A stretch of 64,000 nt of DNA, taken from NCBI RefSeq assembly GCF_900142995.1, contig NZ_FRCR01000011.1, positions 1-64,000 on the forward strand, read 5' to 3'. Of this stretch, positions 17,054-24,319 are shown piece after piece. The notes beneath the pieces were generated by a model. It had not been told where the DNA came from. It did no database searches and saw only the letters and a program-made list of their open reading frames with translations. The first letter of the stretch is position 1. Every line of letters starts with the position of its first letter. The translations under genes were made by a program, and so were the position numbers. Origin of the DNA: Caldanaerovirga acetigignens. Lineage in GTDB: Bacteria; Bacillota; Thermosediminibacteria; Thermosediminibacterales; Thermosediminibacteraceae.

Positions 17054-17614
17054 GTGGTTATATTATTTATATTGTTGGTCACTATTCTTACCGTTTTGTT
17101 AATTGTCCTCGTTCCTGTAAAATATTATGTGAATTTAGATGTAGAAGAAAAAGAAAGATGGGAAGTTCGCCTGAAAGTATCGGTCGGAGGACTTACTTTT
17201 AAAAGGGGAATATTTTATATTCCATATAATAACAGTAAAAAGAAGTGGAATTGGCAGTCATTGGATTTGATTTCTTTTTTGAAAGAAATTAAGATAAAAA
17301 AGATTTCGTGTTACGTAAGATACGGTTTCCATGACCCACTTATTACAGGTTTATCAGCAGGATTGATGTGGAACATTGCGGCTTTTACTTTTGTAATTTT
17401 AAGCCTTTATTATGACATTGATAGTTCTGAAGTATATGTGGACCTAAAGCCTGATTTTTCCGGTCAAAAACCGCTGGAGCTTCATTTGGAGAGTATAATG
17501 AGCATGAGAATCGGTCATATTATTACCGCGGGACTATTTTTGTGGAGATCACGGTTTAGACAAAAAATTAGAAGGAGCGAAAGAAAATGGATGGACATCC
17601 TATTGAAAATTTGA
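17054..17614 (+). CDS. DUF2953-type membrane protein
   Basis: A 186-residue protein with an N-terminal transmembrane helix (residues 2-22, VILFILLVTILTVLLIVLVP) and a second hydrophobic segment near 100-118 (GLSAGLMWNIAAFTFVILS). The order scpB, DUF2953, ytfJ is conserved in many Clostridia and Bacilli, and the pattern 'RYGFHDPLITGLSAG' fits the family. The function is unknown, though the association with ytfJ points to sporulation. Its 3' end overlaps the start of ytfJ by 28 bases. Confidence 0.8.
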   Translation: MVILFILLVTILTVLLIVLVPVKYYVNLDVEEKERWEVRLKVSVGGLTFKRGIFYIPYNNSKKKWNWQSLDLISFLKEIKIKKISCYVRYGFHDPLITGLSAGLMWNIAAFTFVILSLYYDIDSSEVYVDLKPDFSGQKPLELHLESIMSMRIGHIITAGLFLWRSRFRQKIRRSERKWMDILLKI

Positions 17615-18006
17615 TGAAAACGGCTATGGAGAGCATAAAAGAAATGGTTAATGTCAACACGATAATTGGGGATGCTGTTGAAGCGCAGGACGGCACCGTA
17701 ATTATTCCGGTGTCGCGAGTCACCTTCGGTTTTGCCGCCGGAGGGAGTGAATTTTTTGCAAAAGGCAATCAGGATAAAGATGAAAGTAAGGAAGCGAGAA
17801 AAATTCCTTTTGGCGGTGGAAGCGGAGGCGGGGTTTCTATACAGCCTGTTGCATTTATGGTAGTAGGGCAAGGACAAATTAGATTGTTGCCGGTCCATCA
17901 AAACGCCATGTGGGAGAGGGTAATAGATTTAGCTCCACAAATTTTAGAACAGTTAAAAACAGCGCTGAAAAAGAACTCTGAGTCAATAGTGGTCCAGCCC
18001 AAATAG
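17587..18006 (+). CDS. ytfJ: GerW/YtfJ family sporulation protein
   Basis: A 139-residue protein of the YtfJ (GerW) family, required for full spore germination in Bacillus. Its marks are 'HPIENLMKTAMESIKEMVNVN', the central 'VIIPVSRVTFGFAAGGSEF', a Gly-rich loop (FGGGSGGGVSIQPVAF) and the end 'VGQGQIRLLPV'. The start overlaps the upstream membrane-protein gene. A terminator lies at its stop codon. It supports the view that the organism forms spores. Confidence 0.92.
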   Translation: MDGHPIENLMKTAMESIKEMVNVNTIIGDAVEAQDGTVIIPVSRVTFGFAAGGSEFFAKGNQDKDESKEARKIPFGGGSGGGVSIQPVAFMVVGQGQIRLLPVHQNAMWERVIDLAPQILEQLKTALKKNSESIVVQPK

Positions 18007-18026
18007 ACTGGACCATTATATTTTTG
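17989..18026 (+). terminator. Terminator after ytfJ
   Basis: TGGTCCAG (17990-17997) pairs with CTGGACCA (18008-18015), then a T-rich tract. The left arm is inside the last codons of ytfJ. Confidence 0.8.
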
Positions 18027-18073
18027 TTAAAATAAGAAATAAGACATACTTTTTTTAGGGAGAGGAGTCAAAA

Positions 18074-18481
18074 ATGAATTTAAAAGAAGCAATGGACATA
18101 ATTTGGGAAAATAGAAAGTACAAGACAGCCGATCCTAAAGAAGCAGTAAGCCATTTAAACGAAGAGGTAGCCGAGTCCTTAAAAGCCCTCCTAAGAGGCG
18201 AAATCGCAAAAGCAAAGCGCGAATTGGAGGATGCCTTTTCCTGCATATTAATAGCTCTAAAAGTGTTGGGTATTGACCCTGAAGAAGCAATTATGAGACA
18301 AGTTAACCAAATGAAGCAAAGACAGGAAAAACTTATGATATTTAAAAAAGATAAAGTCGAGATATATGTAAATGGCGTTTACAAAGGAGGATGGTCCATT
18401 GGGAGCGAAGAAGACATAAGAGAAGCAGAAAAAATAGCGAAGGAATTTGGATGCAATATATTATACGAGAACAATAATTAG
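18074..18481 (+). CDS. MazG-like nucleotide pyrophosphohydrolase domain protein
   Basis: A 135-residue protein. Residues 1-90 fit the all-alpha MazG/NTP-PPase fold, with the acidic metal-binding helices HLNEEVAESLKALLRG and KRELEDAFSCILIALKVLG (the EExxE and ExxD pattern). The last 45 residues (VEIYVNGVYKGGWSIGSEEDIREAE) form a small extra alpha/beta segment that I do not recognise. Such proteins hydrolyse nucleotides or their damaged forms; the substrate cannot be inferred. A GGGAGAGGAG ribosome site precedes the ATG. Confidence 0.75.
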   Translation: MNLKEAMDIIWENRKYKTADPKEAVSHLNEEVAESLKALLRGEIAKAKRELEDAFSCILIALKVLGIDPEEAIMRQVNQMKQRQEKLMIFKKDKVEIYVNGVYKGGWSIGSEEDIREAEKIAKEFGCNILYENNN

Positions 18482-18500
18482 GAATTACCATGTCATGTAA

Positions 18501-18568
18501 AACCCTCCAGCTTTTTCAAGAATCTTGGATTCGCTTTTTACAAAAAATAAGCCTTAGCTGGAGGGGTT
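18501..18568 (+). promoter_or_regulatory. Inverted repeat enclosing the dacF ribosome-binding site
   Basis: AACCCTCCAGCT (18501-18512) is complementary to AGCTGGAGG(G)GTT (18556-18568; one extra G). The right arm contains the GGAGGGG ribosome site, 6-8 bases before the dacF ATG. A 43-base loop lies between the arms. In the RNA the left arm would mask the ribosome site. It could also be a terminator for the upstream gene, but no T-run follows. Confidence 0.6.
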
Positions 18569-18573
18569 ATATT

Positions 18574-19743
18574 ATGTTTGAAAACAGGACGAAAATTGCT
18601 TTAGTAATTTTTTTAATATACGCCTTGCTGGTAGTCTTTATTTTAAATAGTACTGGTGTGGCACGGGCCGAAGAAACAAGTCTTCGTTTAAATGCACGAG
18701 CATATCTATTGATGGATGCAGTTACCGGAAGAATATTAATAGAAAAAAATTCTCAAATGCGGCTGCCCATGGCAAGTACAACTAAAATTATGACAGCAGT
18801 TGTGGCTTTGGAAAAAGGAGATTTATCGTCAAAAGTAACCGTTAGCCGAAGGGCGGCTTCCATTGGTGGTTCCTCCTTTCACCTCAGAGTTGATGAGACA
18901 ATGTCTCTTGAAAATATGTTATATGGGTTGTTGTTATCTTCCGGAAATGACGCTGCTATAGCTATTGCCGAACATATAGGCGGAGATGTAGAGACCTTTG
19001 TAGAAATGATGAACCAAAAAGCGAAAGAAATAGGTGCTGAAAACACCAGCTTTAAGAACCCTCATGGTCTTGATGAACCTGGGCATTTTACTACTGCGAG
19101 AGACTTGGCCTTGATTACGCGATATGCCCTAAATATACCTAAATTTAAGGAAATTGTAAGTACAAAAGATATTGTTATAAACGAAGGAAAATGCCCAAGA
19201 CATATATACAATACTAACAGATTACTAAGGATTTCTGATAAAATAGACGGAGTAAAGACTGGTTACACAGGAAAAGCAGGCAAATGTCTTGTGGCTACCG
19301 CGCAAAAAAATGGGTTTAGACTTATTTCAGTAGTTTTAGGCGCACAAGACCATTTTTCGACTTCATTAAAACTCATTAATTATGGGTTTGATAATTATGA
19401 ATTAAAAAAGCTGGCATCAAAAGATAGCGTTTTTGCAGCCGTTCCTGTGAAGGGAGGCATTGTAGAAAAAGTTGTTGCAGTCACAGGAGAAGATGTAGTT
19501 TTGGCATTGAGTGAAAAAGAAAAAGTTCAAATAAACATAAGCGTCCCTCTTTTTATACAAGCGCCTGTTTATAAAGGCCAGGTATTGGGAGAGATTCAAA
19601 TATATGTAGATTCAAAATTAATTTACAGTACGCCTCTTGTTTCAATTTTTGACATAAGGAAAAAGTCAATTTTCGATAATTTCTATAAAATGATTAAGAT
19701 GTGGGTGCTCGGCGAGAGTGATGTTTATAAAAAAATTTATTGA
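18574..19743 (+). CDS. dacF: D-alanyl-D-alanine carboxypeptidase, DacF/DacB type
   Basis: Penicillin-binding protein 5-like S11 peptidase that trims the terminal D-Ala of peptidoglycan stem peptides. The ATG at 18574 is preferred because GGAGGGG lies just upstream and a signal anchor follows (TALVIFLIYALLVV-like segment, residues ~8-28, ending near ARAEE). An open frame beginning at 18490 would run through the inverted repeat. Catalytic motifs are STTK in MASTTKIMTAV, SGN in LLSSGNDAAIAIAEHIGG and KTG in IDGVKTGYTGKAGKC. The C-terminal PBP5-type domain and an amphipathic tail follow. A role in vegetative or spore cortex wall modelling is likely. Confidence 0.93.
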   Translation: MFENRTKIALVIFLIYALLVVFILNSTGVARAEETSLRLNARAYLLMDAVTGRILIEKNSQMRLPMASTTKIMTAVVALEKGDLSSKVTVSRRAASIGGSSFHLRVDETMSLENMLYGLLLSSGNDAAIAIAEHIGGDVETFVEMMNQKAKEIGAENTSFKNPHGLDEPGHFTTARDLALITRYALNIPKFKEIVSTKDIVINEGKCPRHIYNTNRLLRISDKIDGVKTGYTGKAGKCLVATAQKNGFRLISVVLGAQDHFSTSLKLINYGFDNYELKKLASKDSVFAAVPVKGGIVEKVVAVTGEDVVLALSEKEKVQINISVPLFIQAPVYKGQVLGEIQIYVDSKLIYSTPLVSIFDIRKKSIFDNFYKMIKMWVLGESDVYKKIY

Positions 19744-19790
19744 TCAAGAAGGATTTTCAACTTTACGTGTCGAATTTTTTAATTGAAACA

Positions 19791-19807
19791 ACTCATCAAT
19801 GATGAGG
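19791..19807 (+). promoter_or_regulatory. 17-bp palindromic site, copy 1
   Basis: ACTCATCAATGATGAGG, with the core CTCATCA-A-TGATGAG being a perfect palindrome of 7-base arms. It lies 22 bases before the likely start of the next gene. The identical 17 bases recur at 24040-24056 in front of the B12 mutase operon. This suggests an operator for the winged-helix/FCD regulator encoded between them, or a matching 5' RNA hairpin. Confidence 0.65.
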
Positions 19808-19828
19808 AGTATGATGATAAGGAGTATG

Positions 19829-20260
19829 ATGCCTATGGGAGATCCGTACAAAAATGGTATGTTTAAAGGGGTTAATCCCTATATTCGAAAGAAACCATTA
19901 AAAGGCAAGATAATAGTAGTTTTAGATGGAAAATACGAAGAAAGGGGCCTAAAACTAATCGTTCAACCATCAAGATGTATAAAAGTCGGAGAAGTACATG
20001 AGCTTATAATCACTGATGAGGCAAAAGGGCCAGGAGACATTGTAAACAGAATTGCATACGTAGGTTTTTTTGAGGCAAAAGAAAGTGCAGTTATAGTATC
20101 AGGCGATGAGGTAAAAATTAATGGTAGAGTAATAGGTAAGATAGCAGGATACGACGAAACGCATATGCCCAACCATTATAACATAGTGTTGAATGCTATG
20201 GAACTTGTTACCGGGAACGAAATGGGAATCGAGCTCGATTCAGAAATTGTAATAGGGTAA
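19829..20260 (+). CDS. Conserved-looking protein of the B12 mutase cluster, unknown
   Basis: Unrecognised soluble protein of ~143 residues. The start is ambiguous: a Met-rich stretch from 19799 (repeats of ATGATG...GGAGT) offers several ATGs. AAGGAG at 19819-19824 best serves ATG 19829 or 19835. The sequence is rich in short beta-strands (GKIIVVLDGKY, SAVIVSGDEVKINGRVIGKIAGYDE) and ends in a LVTGNEMGIELDSEIVIG tail, suggesting a small beta-barrel. It has no signal peptide and no Cys cluster. It begins a three-gene run with the PLP enzyme and the first flavoprotein (gaps of 73 and 34 bases, no terminator), so it probably assists that chemistry. Confidence 0.7.
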   Translation: MPMGDPYKNGMFKGVNPYIRKKPLKGKIIVVLDGKYEERGLKLIVQPSRCIKVGEVHELIITDEAKGPGDIVNRIAYVGFFEAKESAVIVSGDEVKINGRVIGKIAGYDETHMPNHYNIVLNAMELVTGNEMGIELDSEIVIG

Positions 20261-20333
20261 TTAGATAAAGGATGAGAATTAGGCGGTTAAATTTGCCGCT
20301 TGATTCCATAAATTTCATGAGGAGGGTTAAAGA

Positions 20334-21800
20334 ATGCCAAAGTTTAAAAAGAAATTTGAAATGTACAGACATCTTCAAGCGAATATCGCGAACATCTACG
20401 CGGAAGCTAGAAAAGCATCTGATGAAATCGGTATACCCCCTGAGATAAGAGGAAAATTCGGTCTTACGGGAGCTATATCGGGCTGTCCTTCTCCCCTGAC
20501 CAAAAAAGTGAGGGAAGCTGTAGAAAAGGGAAGTACCGAAGTAATTCCTCTTGCCAAGTTGGTGGATGAAATAAGAGCTATAGTGAAGGATGTATATGGA
20601 GATGAATATGACGCAGCTCCCATTAACACTTGCGAGGCCGGTTTATGGGTAACTTTTGATGTGTTGTTTACTCCGCCAATGCAGGGCAGAGGCGACAATT
20701 ACCTTAGTCGTTATATAATACCTTATGAAAAGCATTTGCATCATCATGGAGGATACGGAAGGCCTTATCCGCCCCGCTTCAAGGATATTTTCGCAGACCG
20801 GGGCTGCACTGCAGGTGAACTTGGATTCTATGGGAAAAGACAAAACAATCTGAGTGTCCACATCGTGCCGCTTGTTGGAGCGGATTATTCGGTGCATGGA
20901 ATCAAATACCATCCTGCAATTTTACTGACAAAAGTTGATCCCGAGGCATCGGCGAAAAAGATAAAAGAAGCTGCTCAAAGAAATGCTTTTATGTTGGCGG
21001 GTATTACCTCCCTAGCGTATGACACTCCGGGCTATGGTTACGGTGTAAAGGATGCTGATGGGACACCAGCGCTTCAAAAGAAACTGGCAGAAATTGCCCA
21101 TGAGTTTGACGTGCCTTATGTTTTGGATAACGCGTGGGGTGTGCCGTTTATAGGCCATGACATAAGAAAGAGCGGAGCAGACGTTATTATTTACAGCATG
21201 GATAAAGCCAGCGAATCCACAACCGCCGGCCTTATAATCGGAAAAGAGGAGTACATGGTTCCCATAAGAAGGGCTCTGGGTTACCACGGTGATAGATACG
21301 GTACTACAGCTTCGTACGGAAAGGCTGCCTACGTAACTAATGACCCGGGTAAAGAAGCTTTGTTGGGTGTCATAGCAGCATTAAAAGAATTGAGGGAAAA
21401 CCCCGAAGAACTTACCAAACCTGTGGACGATCTTTACGAAATAGTAAAAGAAGAATTTGAAAACATACATCCGAAGATAAAGAAAGGCTTAATAATAAGC
21501 AAGTCTTACAACAGCAGGGCGGTGGAAGTAAATTACGAAAACACTTGGAATGGCGAAGAATTGGGATTACCGATATTTACAATAGAAGATATGTACGCAG
21601 GAACAAATATATTACAAAGCGGAATGTCGCAAATGGGAGTAATACCCACGGTAGCTTACGATGCAAACATTATGATATCGCCGGGGTTGGGAACTACAGA
21701 CGATAACGGTCAGATAATAGAGGATAGAGCAAGGTTAGCAGTGCGGGCCCTTGTCAGGCTGATCGAAATTGTGGCCAAATATAGTGGTTATATTGATTAA
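20334..21800 (+). CDS. PLP-dependent enzyme, fold type I, substrate unknown
   Basis: A 488-residue cytosolic enzyme of the aspartate aminotransferase fold. The PLP Lys is most likely Lys291 in YSMDKASESTTAGL, and the pyridine-N Asp is Asp265 in VLDNAWGVPFIGHDI. An unusual HLHHHGGYGRPYPP stretch lies at about 138-151 and may line the active site. The large domain is of the decarboxylase/lyase (SepSecS- or glutamate-decarboxylase-like) type rather than a classic transaminase, but I cannot assign a reaction. The ATG follows GGAGGG. It lies between an unknown small protein and a flavoprotein in one operon near a B12 mutase, so an amino-acid or amine substrate is likely. Confidence 0.82.
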   Translation: MPKFKKKFEMYRHLQANIANIYAEARKASDEIGIPPEIRGKFGLTGAISGCPSPLTKKVREAVEKGSTEVIPLAKLVDEIRAIVKDVYGDEYDAAPINTCEAGLWVTFDVLFTPPMQGRGDNYLSRYIIPYEKHLHHHGGYGRPYPPRFKDIFADRGCTAGELGFYGKRQNNLSVHIVPLVGADYSVHGIKYHPAILLTKVDPEASAKKIKEAAQRNAFMLAGITSLAYDTPGYGYGVKDADGTPALQKKLAEIAHEFDVPYVLDNAWGVPFIGHDIRKSGADVIIYSMDKASESTTAGLIIGKEEYMVPIRRALGYHGDRYGTTASYGKAAYVTNDPGKEALLGVIAALKELRENPEELTKPVDDLYEIVKEEFENIHPKIKKGLIISKSYNSRAVEVNYENTWNGEELGLPIFTIEDMYAGTNILQSGMSQMGVIPTVAYDANIMISPGLGTTDDNGQIIEDRARLAVRALVRLIEIVAKYSGYID

Positions 21801-21834
21801 ATAATCAATAAAGAAACTCTTAGGGGGTCATAGA

Positions 21835-23118
21835 ATGCCTAAAGTTGTAGTAATAGGCGGAGGATGGTCGGGATGTGCCGCCGCCCTTGCCGCCAGAAAA
21901 GCTGGTGCGGAAGTTGTGTTGCTCGAAAGAACCGATATGTTATTGGGAACTGGTTTGGTAGGCGGAATCATGCGCAACAACGGTCGCTTCACTGCTACGG
22001 AAGAAATGATTGCAATGGGAGCCGGGGAACTGTTTGAAGTTACGGACAAGGTAGCAAGGCATAAAAACGTGGAGTTTCCAGGTCATAAACACGCCACCCT
22101 TTATGATGTATCAAAGGTCGAACCTGCCGTCAAAAAAGTTCTCCTAGAAGCCGGCATTGAGATTCATACGATGAGTCGAGTGAGAGACATAGAAATGGAA
22201 GGGAACAAAATTAAAACCGTTATAACCGATAATGACGAGGTATTTTCCGGAGATGTGTTCGTCGAATGCACTGGAACTGCCGGTCCTCAAAACAACTGCG
22301 CTAAATATGGAAACGGGTGTGCCATGTGTATCTTAAGGTGTCCGAGCTACGGTGGACGTGTAAGTATAGCGGCGAAAGCTGGAGTAAAAGAGATGATGGC
22401 GAAAAAAGCTGATGGAACGTTCGGGGCGATGAGCGGATCTTGTAAACTGCATAAAGATTCTCTGGCCGAAGAAATAGTAGAAAAGCTTAATACCACCGGC
22501 GTGGCTGTTATCCCGGTTCCCACTGAGGTTAGAGAAGATGAAAAAATCCTGACTAAAAAAGCTTGCCAGCAATATGCCTTAAAAGAATTCGTGGAAAATG
22601 TCGTATTGCTCGACACGGGCCATGCGAAATTGATGACACCCTACTTTCCGCTCGATCAGTTGAGAAGAATTCCGGGATTTGAAAACGCCCGCTATGAAGA
22701 TCCTTATGCAGGTAACCTGGGCAACTCAATGAGATATATGGCAATGTCGCCGCGGGATAATTGTCTGAAAGTTCAGGGAGTAGATAATCTTTTCTGTGCG
22801 GGAGAAAAGGCAGGTCCTTTGGTAGGACACACTGAGGCGATATGTACAGGAACGTTGGCTGGTGCTAATGCTGTGAGGTACGCAGTAGGCGCAAGTTTGG
22901 CGACAATTCCAACAAAACTGGCAGTAGGTGATGCCATTGCTTATGTAAACGAACAGATGAAAACGGAAGAAGGAATTTCAAAGAAATATACTTTTTCTGG
23001 ATCAGTATATTTTGAAAGAATGAAACAATTAGATTTGTATACTACTGATGTGGAGAAAATAAGGGAAAGAGTTAAAAAAGCCGGTATGTTGAATTTTTTC
23101 AACCAACAGATAATATAA
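21835..23118 (+). CDS. FAD-dependent oxidoreductase, copy 1 (GidA/TrmFO-like fold)
   Basis: A 427-residue flavoprotein. The N-terminal Rossmann motif is VVVIGGGWSGCAAALAARKAG with Glu in VVLLERT. The C-terminal FAD motif is NLFCAGEKAGPLVGHTEAICTG, resembling the GidA/TrmFO group. A Cys set C155-x6-C162-x2-C165-x3-C169 (in NCAKYGNGCAMCILRCPSYG) is unusual and is shared by the paralogue at 28282. It could hold an Fe-S cluster or zinc, or form redox thiols. It closes the first operon of the B12 mutase cluster and is followed by a strong terminator. Likely role: oxidation of an amine or amino acid. The substrate is unknown. Confidence 0.85.
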   Translation: MPKVVVIGGGWSGCAAALAARKAGAEVVLLERTDMLLGTGLVGGIMRNNGRFTATEEMIAMGAGELFEVTDKVARHKNVEFPGHKHATLYDVSKVEPAVKKVLLEAGIEIHTMSRVRDIEMEGNKIKTVITDNDEVFSGDVFVECTGTAGPQNNCAKYGNGCAMCILRCPSYGGRVSIAAKAGVKEMMAKKADGTFGAMSGSCKLHKDSLAEEIVEKLNTTGVAVIPVPTEVREDEKILTKKACQQYALKEFVENVVLLDTGHAKLMTPYFPLDQLRRIPGFENARYEDPYAGNLGNSMRYMAMSPRDNCLKVQGVDNLFCAGEKAGPLVGHTEAICTGTLAGANAVRYAVGASLATIPTKLAVGDAIAYVNEQMKTEEGISKKYTFSGSVYFERMKQLDLYTTDVEKIRERVKKAGMLNFFNQQII

Positions 23119-23133
23119 TCTAAAATGTTAATT

Positions 23134-23168
23134 AGACAAAAAGGGGCGTATAAAGCCCCTTTTTGTCT
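23134..23168 (+). terminator. Strong terminator between flavoprotein and regulator
   Basis: AGACAAAAAGGGGC (23134-23147) and GCCCCTTTTTGTCT (23155-23168) form a perfect 14-base stem with a 7-base loop; the T-run lies in the right arm. Confidence 0.88.
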
Positions 23169-23229
23169 AAAAAATGATTTTTTTAGACACCAAAATATTG
23201 TATAATGTAAAGTGAGAATACTAGTTCTC
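23164..23229 (+). promoter_or_regulatory. Regulator promoter region with overlapping inverted repeats
   Basis: TGTCTAAAAAA (23164-23174) is mirrored by TTTTTTTAGACA (23178-23189), overlapping the terminator's right arm. A TATAAT -10 is at 23201-23206; the -35 is poor (T-rich, about 23178-23183). GAGAA (23214-23218) and TTCTC (23225-23229) flank CTAG just before the ribosome site. The TTAGACA element occurs three times in this stretch. It is a candidate binding site for the regulator or for an activator. Confidence 0.5.
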
Positions 23230-23241
23230 CAGGAGGATAGT

Positions 23242-23985
23242 ATGTCTTCTGAAAAAAAGCAATTATTGTATCAAGTCCTCAAGACTATATCGAATTCATC
23301 TGTTCCGGTGGGATCGGGTTTTGTCCGTGAAAGCTTGAGATTGAACGGCTATGATATAAGTGAGGCTACTGTCGGGAGAATATTAAGAGAGATGGATGCC
23401 GAAGGTTATACCGAGAAAGTAGGGTTTAAAGGGCGAATATTGACATCTTACGGCATAGAAAAATTAAGAGAATTAGAACATGATCACAAAATACACCACT
23501 ACGGAAATGAACTCATAAACGTTATAAAAGTTACCGGTAGAAAAAATCTAATCGACATTTTGATTGCCAGGAAAGTTATAGAAAGTCAACTGGCAAGATT
23601 TGCTGCTCAATATATAACTCGGCGGGAACTCAAGGAAATCGAAGAAGTGATAAAATTTCAACGAATTCATGTAGAGAAGGGACTTTCTATCGCTGAAGAT
23701 GATGTCAGATTTCATAAATTGATAGCCCAAGCAGCTAGAAATAGGGTCCTTGATGCAGCGTTGGACCTCATAAGACAACACGGGCAGTTATCGCCAGTTT
23801 TGGAATATATAAGAAAAAAAGTTAAGAGTAAGGTGTTACTGGATCACGAGAAGATTTTCGAAGCCATAGCTTCGAGAAACCCAGAAGAGGCGGAAAATGC
23901 CATGGTAAACCATATAGAGAATTTGATTGAAGATGTTGAAAAATATTGGAATATGGTGTATGAGAGTGATGATGTTAATATGTAA
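23242..23985 (+). CDS. Winged-helix/FCD transcriptional regulator
   Basis: A 247-residue regulator. The ATG at 23242 follows AGGAGG; an in-frame GTG at 23212 is upstream of that site. Residues 1-75 form a winged helix of the NrpR/RNase R (HTH_12) type (LLYQVLKTISNSSVPVGSGFVRESL, residues 9-33; SEATVGRILREMDAEGY). Residues 95-235 are an all-helical FCD ligand domain as in FadR-like GntR proteins, with the metal-binding pattern D...H...H: DVRFHKLIAQAARN and NAMVNHIENLIEDVEKYW. FCD domains bind carboxylic or amino acids. It lies between the two operons of the B12 mutase cluster and probably senses the pathway substrate. Confidence 0.85.
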   Translation: MSSEKKQLLYQVLKTISNSSVPVGSGFVRESLRLNGYDISEATVGRILREMDAEGYTEKVGFKGRILTSYGIEKLRELEHDHKIHHYGNELINVIKVTGRKNLIDILIARKVIESQLARFAAQYITRRELKEIEEVIKFQRIHVEKGLSIAEDDVRFHKLIAQAARNRVLDAALDLIRQHGQLSPVLEYIRKKVKSKVLLDHEKIFEAIASRNPEEAENAMVNHIENLIEDVEKYWNMVYESDDVNM

Positions 23986-24039
23986 AAATTGGTTTTAATT
24001 GAGCGTAATATTTTTAACTAATTATTTATCCACATCATT

Positions 24040-24056
24040 ACTCATCAATGATGAGG
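24040..24056 (+). promoter_or_regulatory. 17-bp palindromic site, copy 2
   Basis: ACTCATCAATGATGAGG, identical over all 17 bases to the site at 19791-19807. Here it ends at the GGGAGG ribosome site of the following gene, 12 bases before its ATG. It could be an operator or a 5' RNA hairpin (6-base stem, AAT loop). Confidence 0.65.
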
Positions 24057-24067
24057 GAGGAATTTTA

Positions 24068-24307
24068 ATGTCAAAAGCTCTGGAAAAGGTTATGGATGCC
24101 GTCGACATAGAAACGTTTCTGGTTTGCGACAACGAAGAGGAAGCAAAGAAGATTTCCATGCAAATGATGAATGAACTGGGATTTTGTAATGCAAGTATTG
24201 TTTTCATACAATACCTTGGTCCGGGTGCCAGAGTCAGAGTAAGAGGATATATATATAAACCTGGAGAGCGGTATAACTGGTTTTACGATGAGAATAATAG
24301 TCAATGA
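24068..24307 (+). CDS. Small protein upstream of the B12 mutase, unknown
   Basis: A 79-residue protein. The ATG at 24068 follows GGGAGG by 7 bases; the open frame runs back to 23999 without a ribosome site. The sequence begins SKALEKVMDAVDIETFLVCDNEEEAKKIS, a helix then a strand and a charged helix (residues 2-30). It ends in a two-strand segment (ARVRVRGYIYKPGERYNWFYDE), perhaps a ferredoxin-like alpha/beta fold. It is separated from the mutase by 12 bases. Lysine and ornithine aminomutases have a small second subunit, but I see no clear likeness to OraS, so subunit or accessory remains a guess. Confidence 0.65.
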   Translation: MSKALEKVMDAVDIETFLVCDNEEEAKKISMQMMNELGFCNASIVFIQYLGPGARVRVRGYIYKPGERYNWFYDENNSQ

Positions 24308-24319
24308 GGGGGAAAAACT

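Noticed and set aside
20334-21800. Assignment of the PLP enzyme as the thiolase subunit OrtB
   Set aside because: OrtB has a different PLP fold (threonine synthase-like); this one shows a fold-type I Asp/Lys pair.
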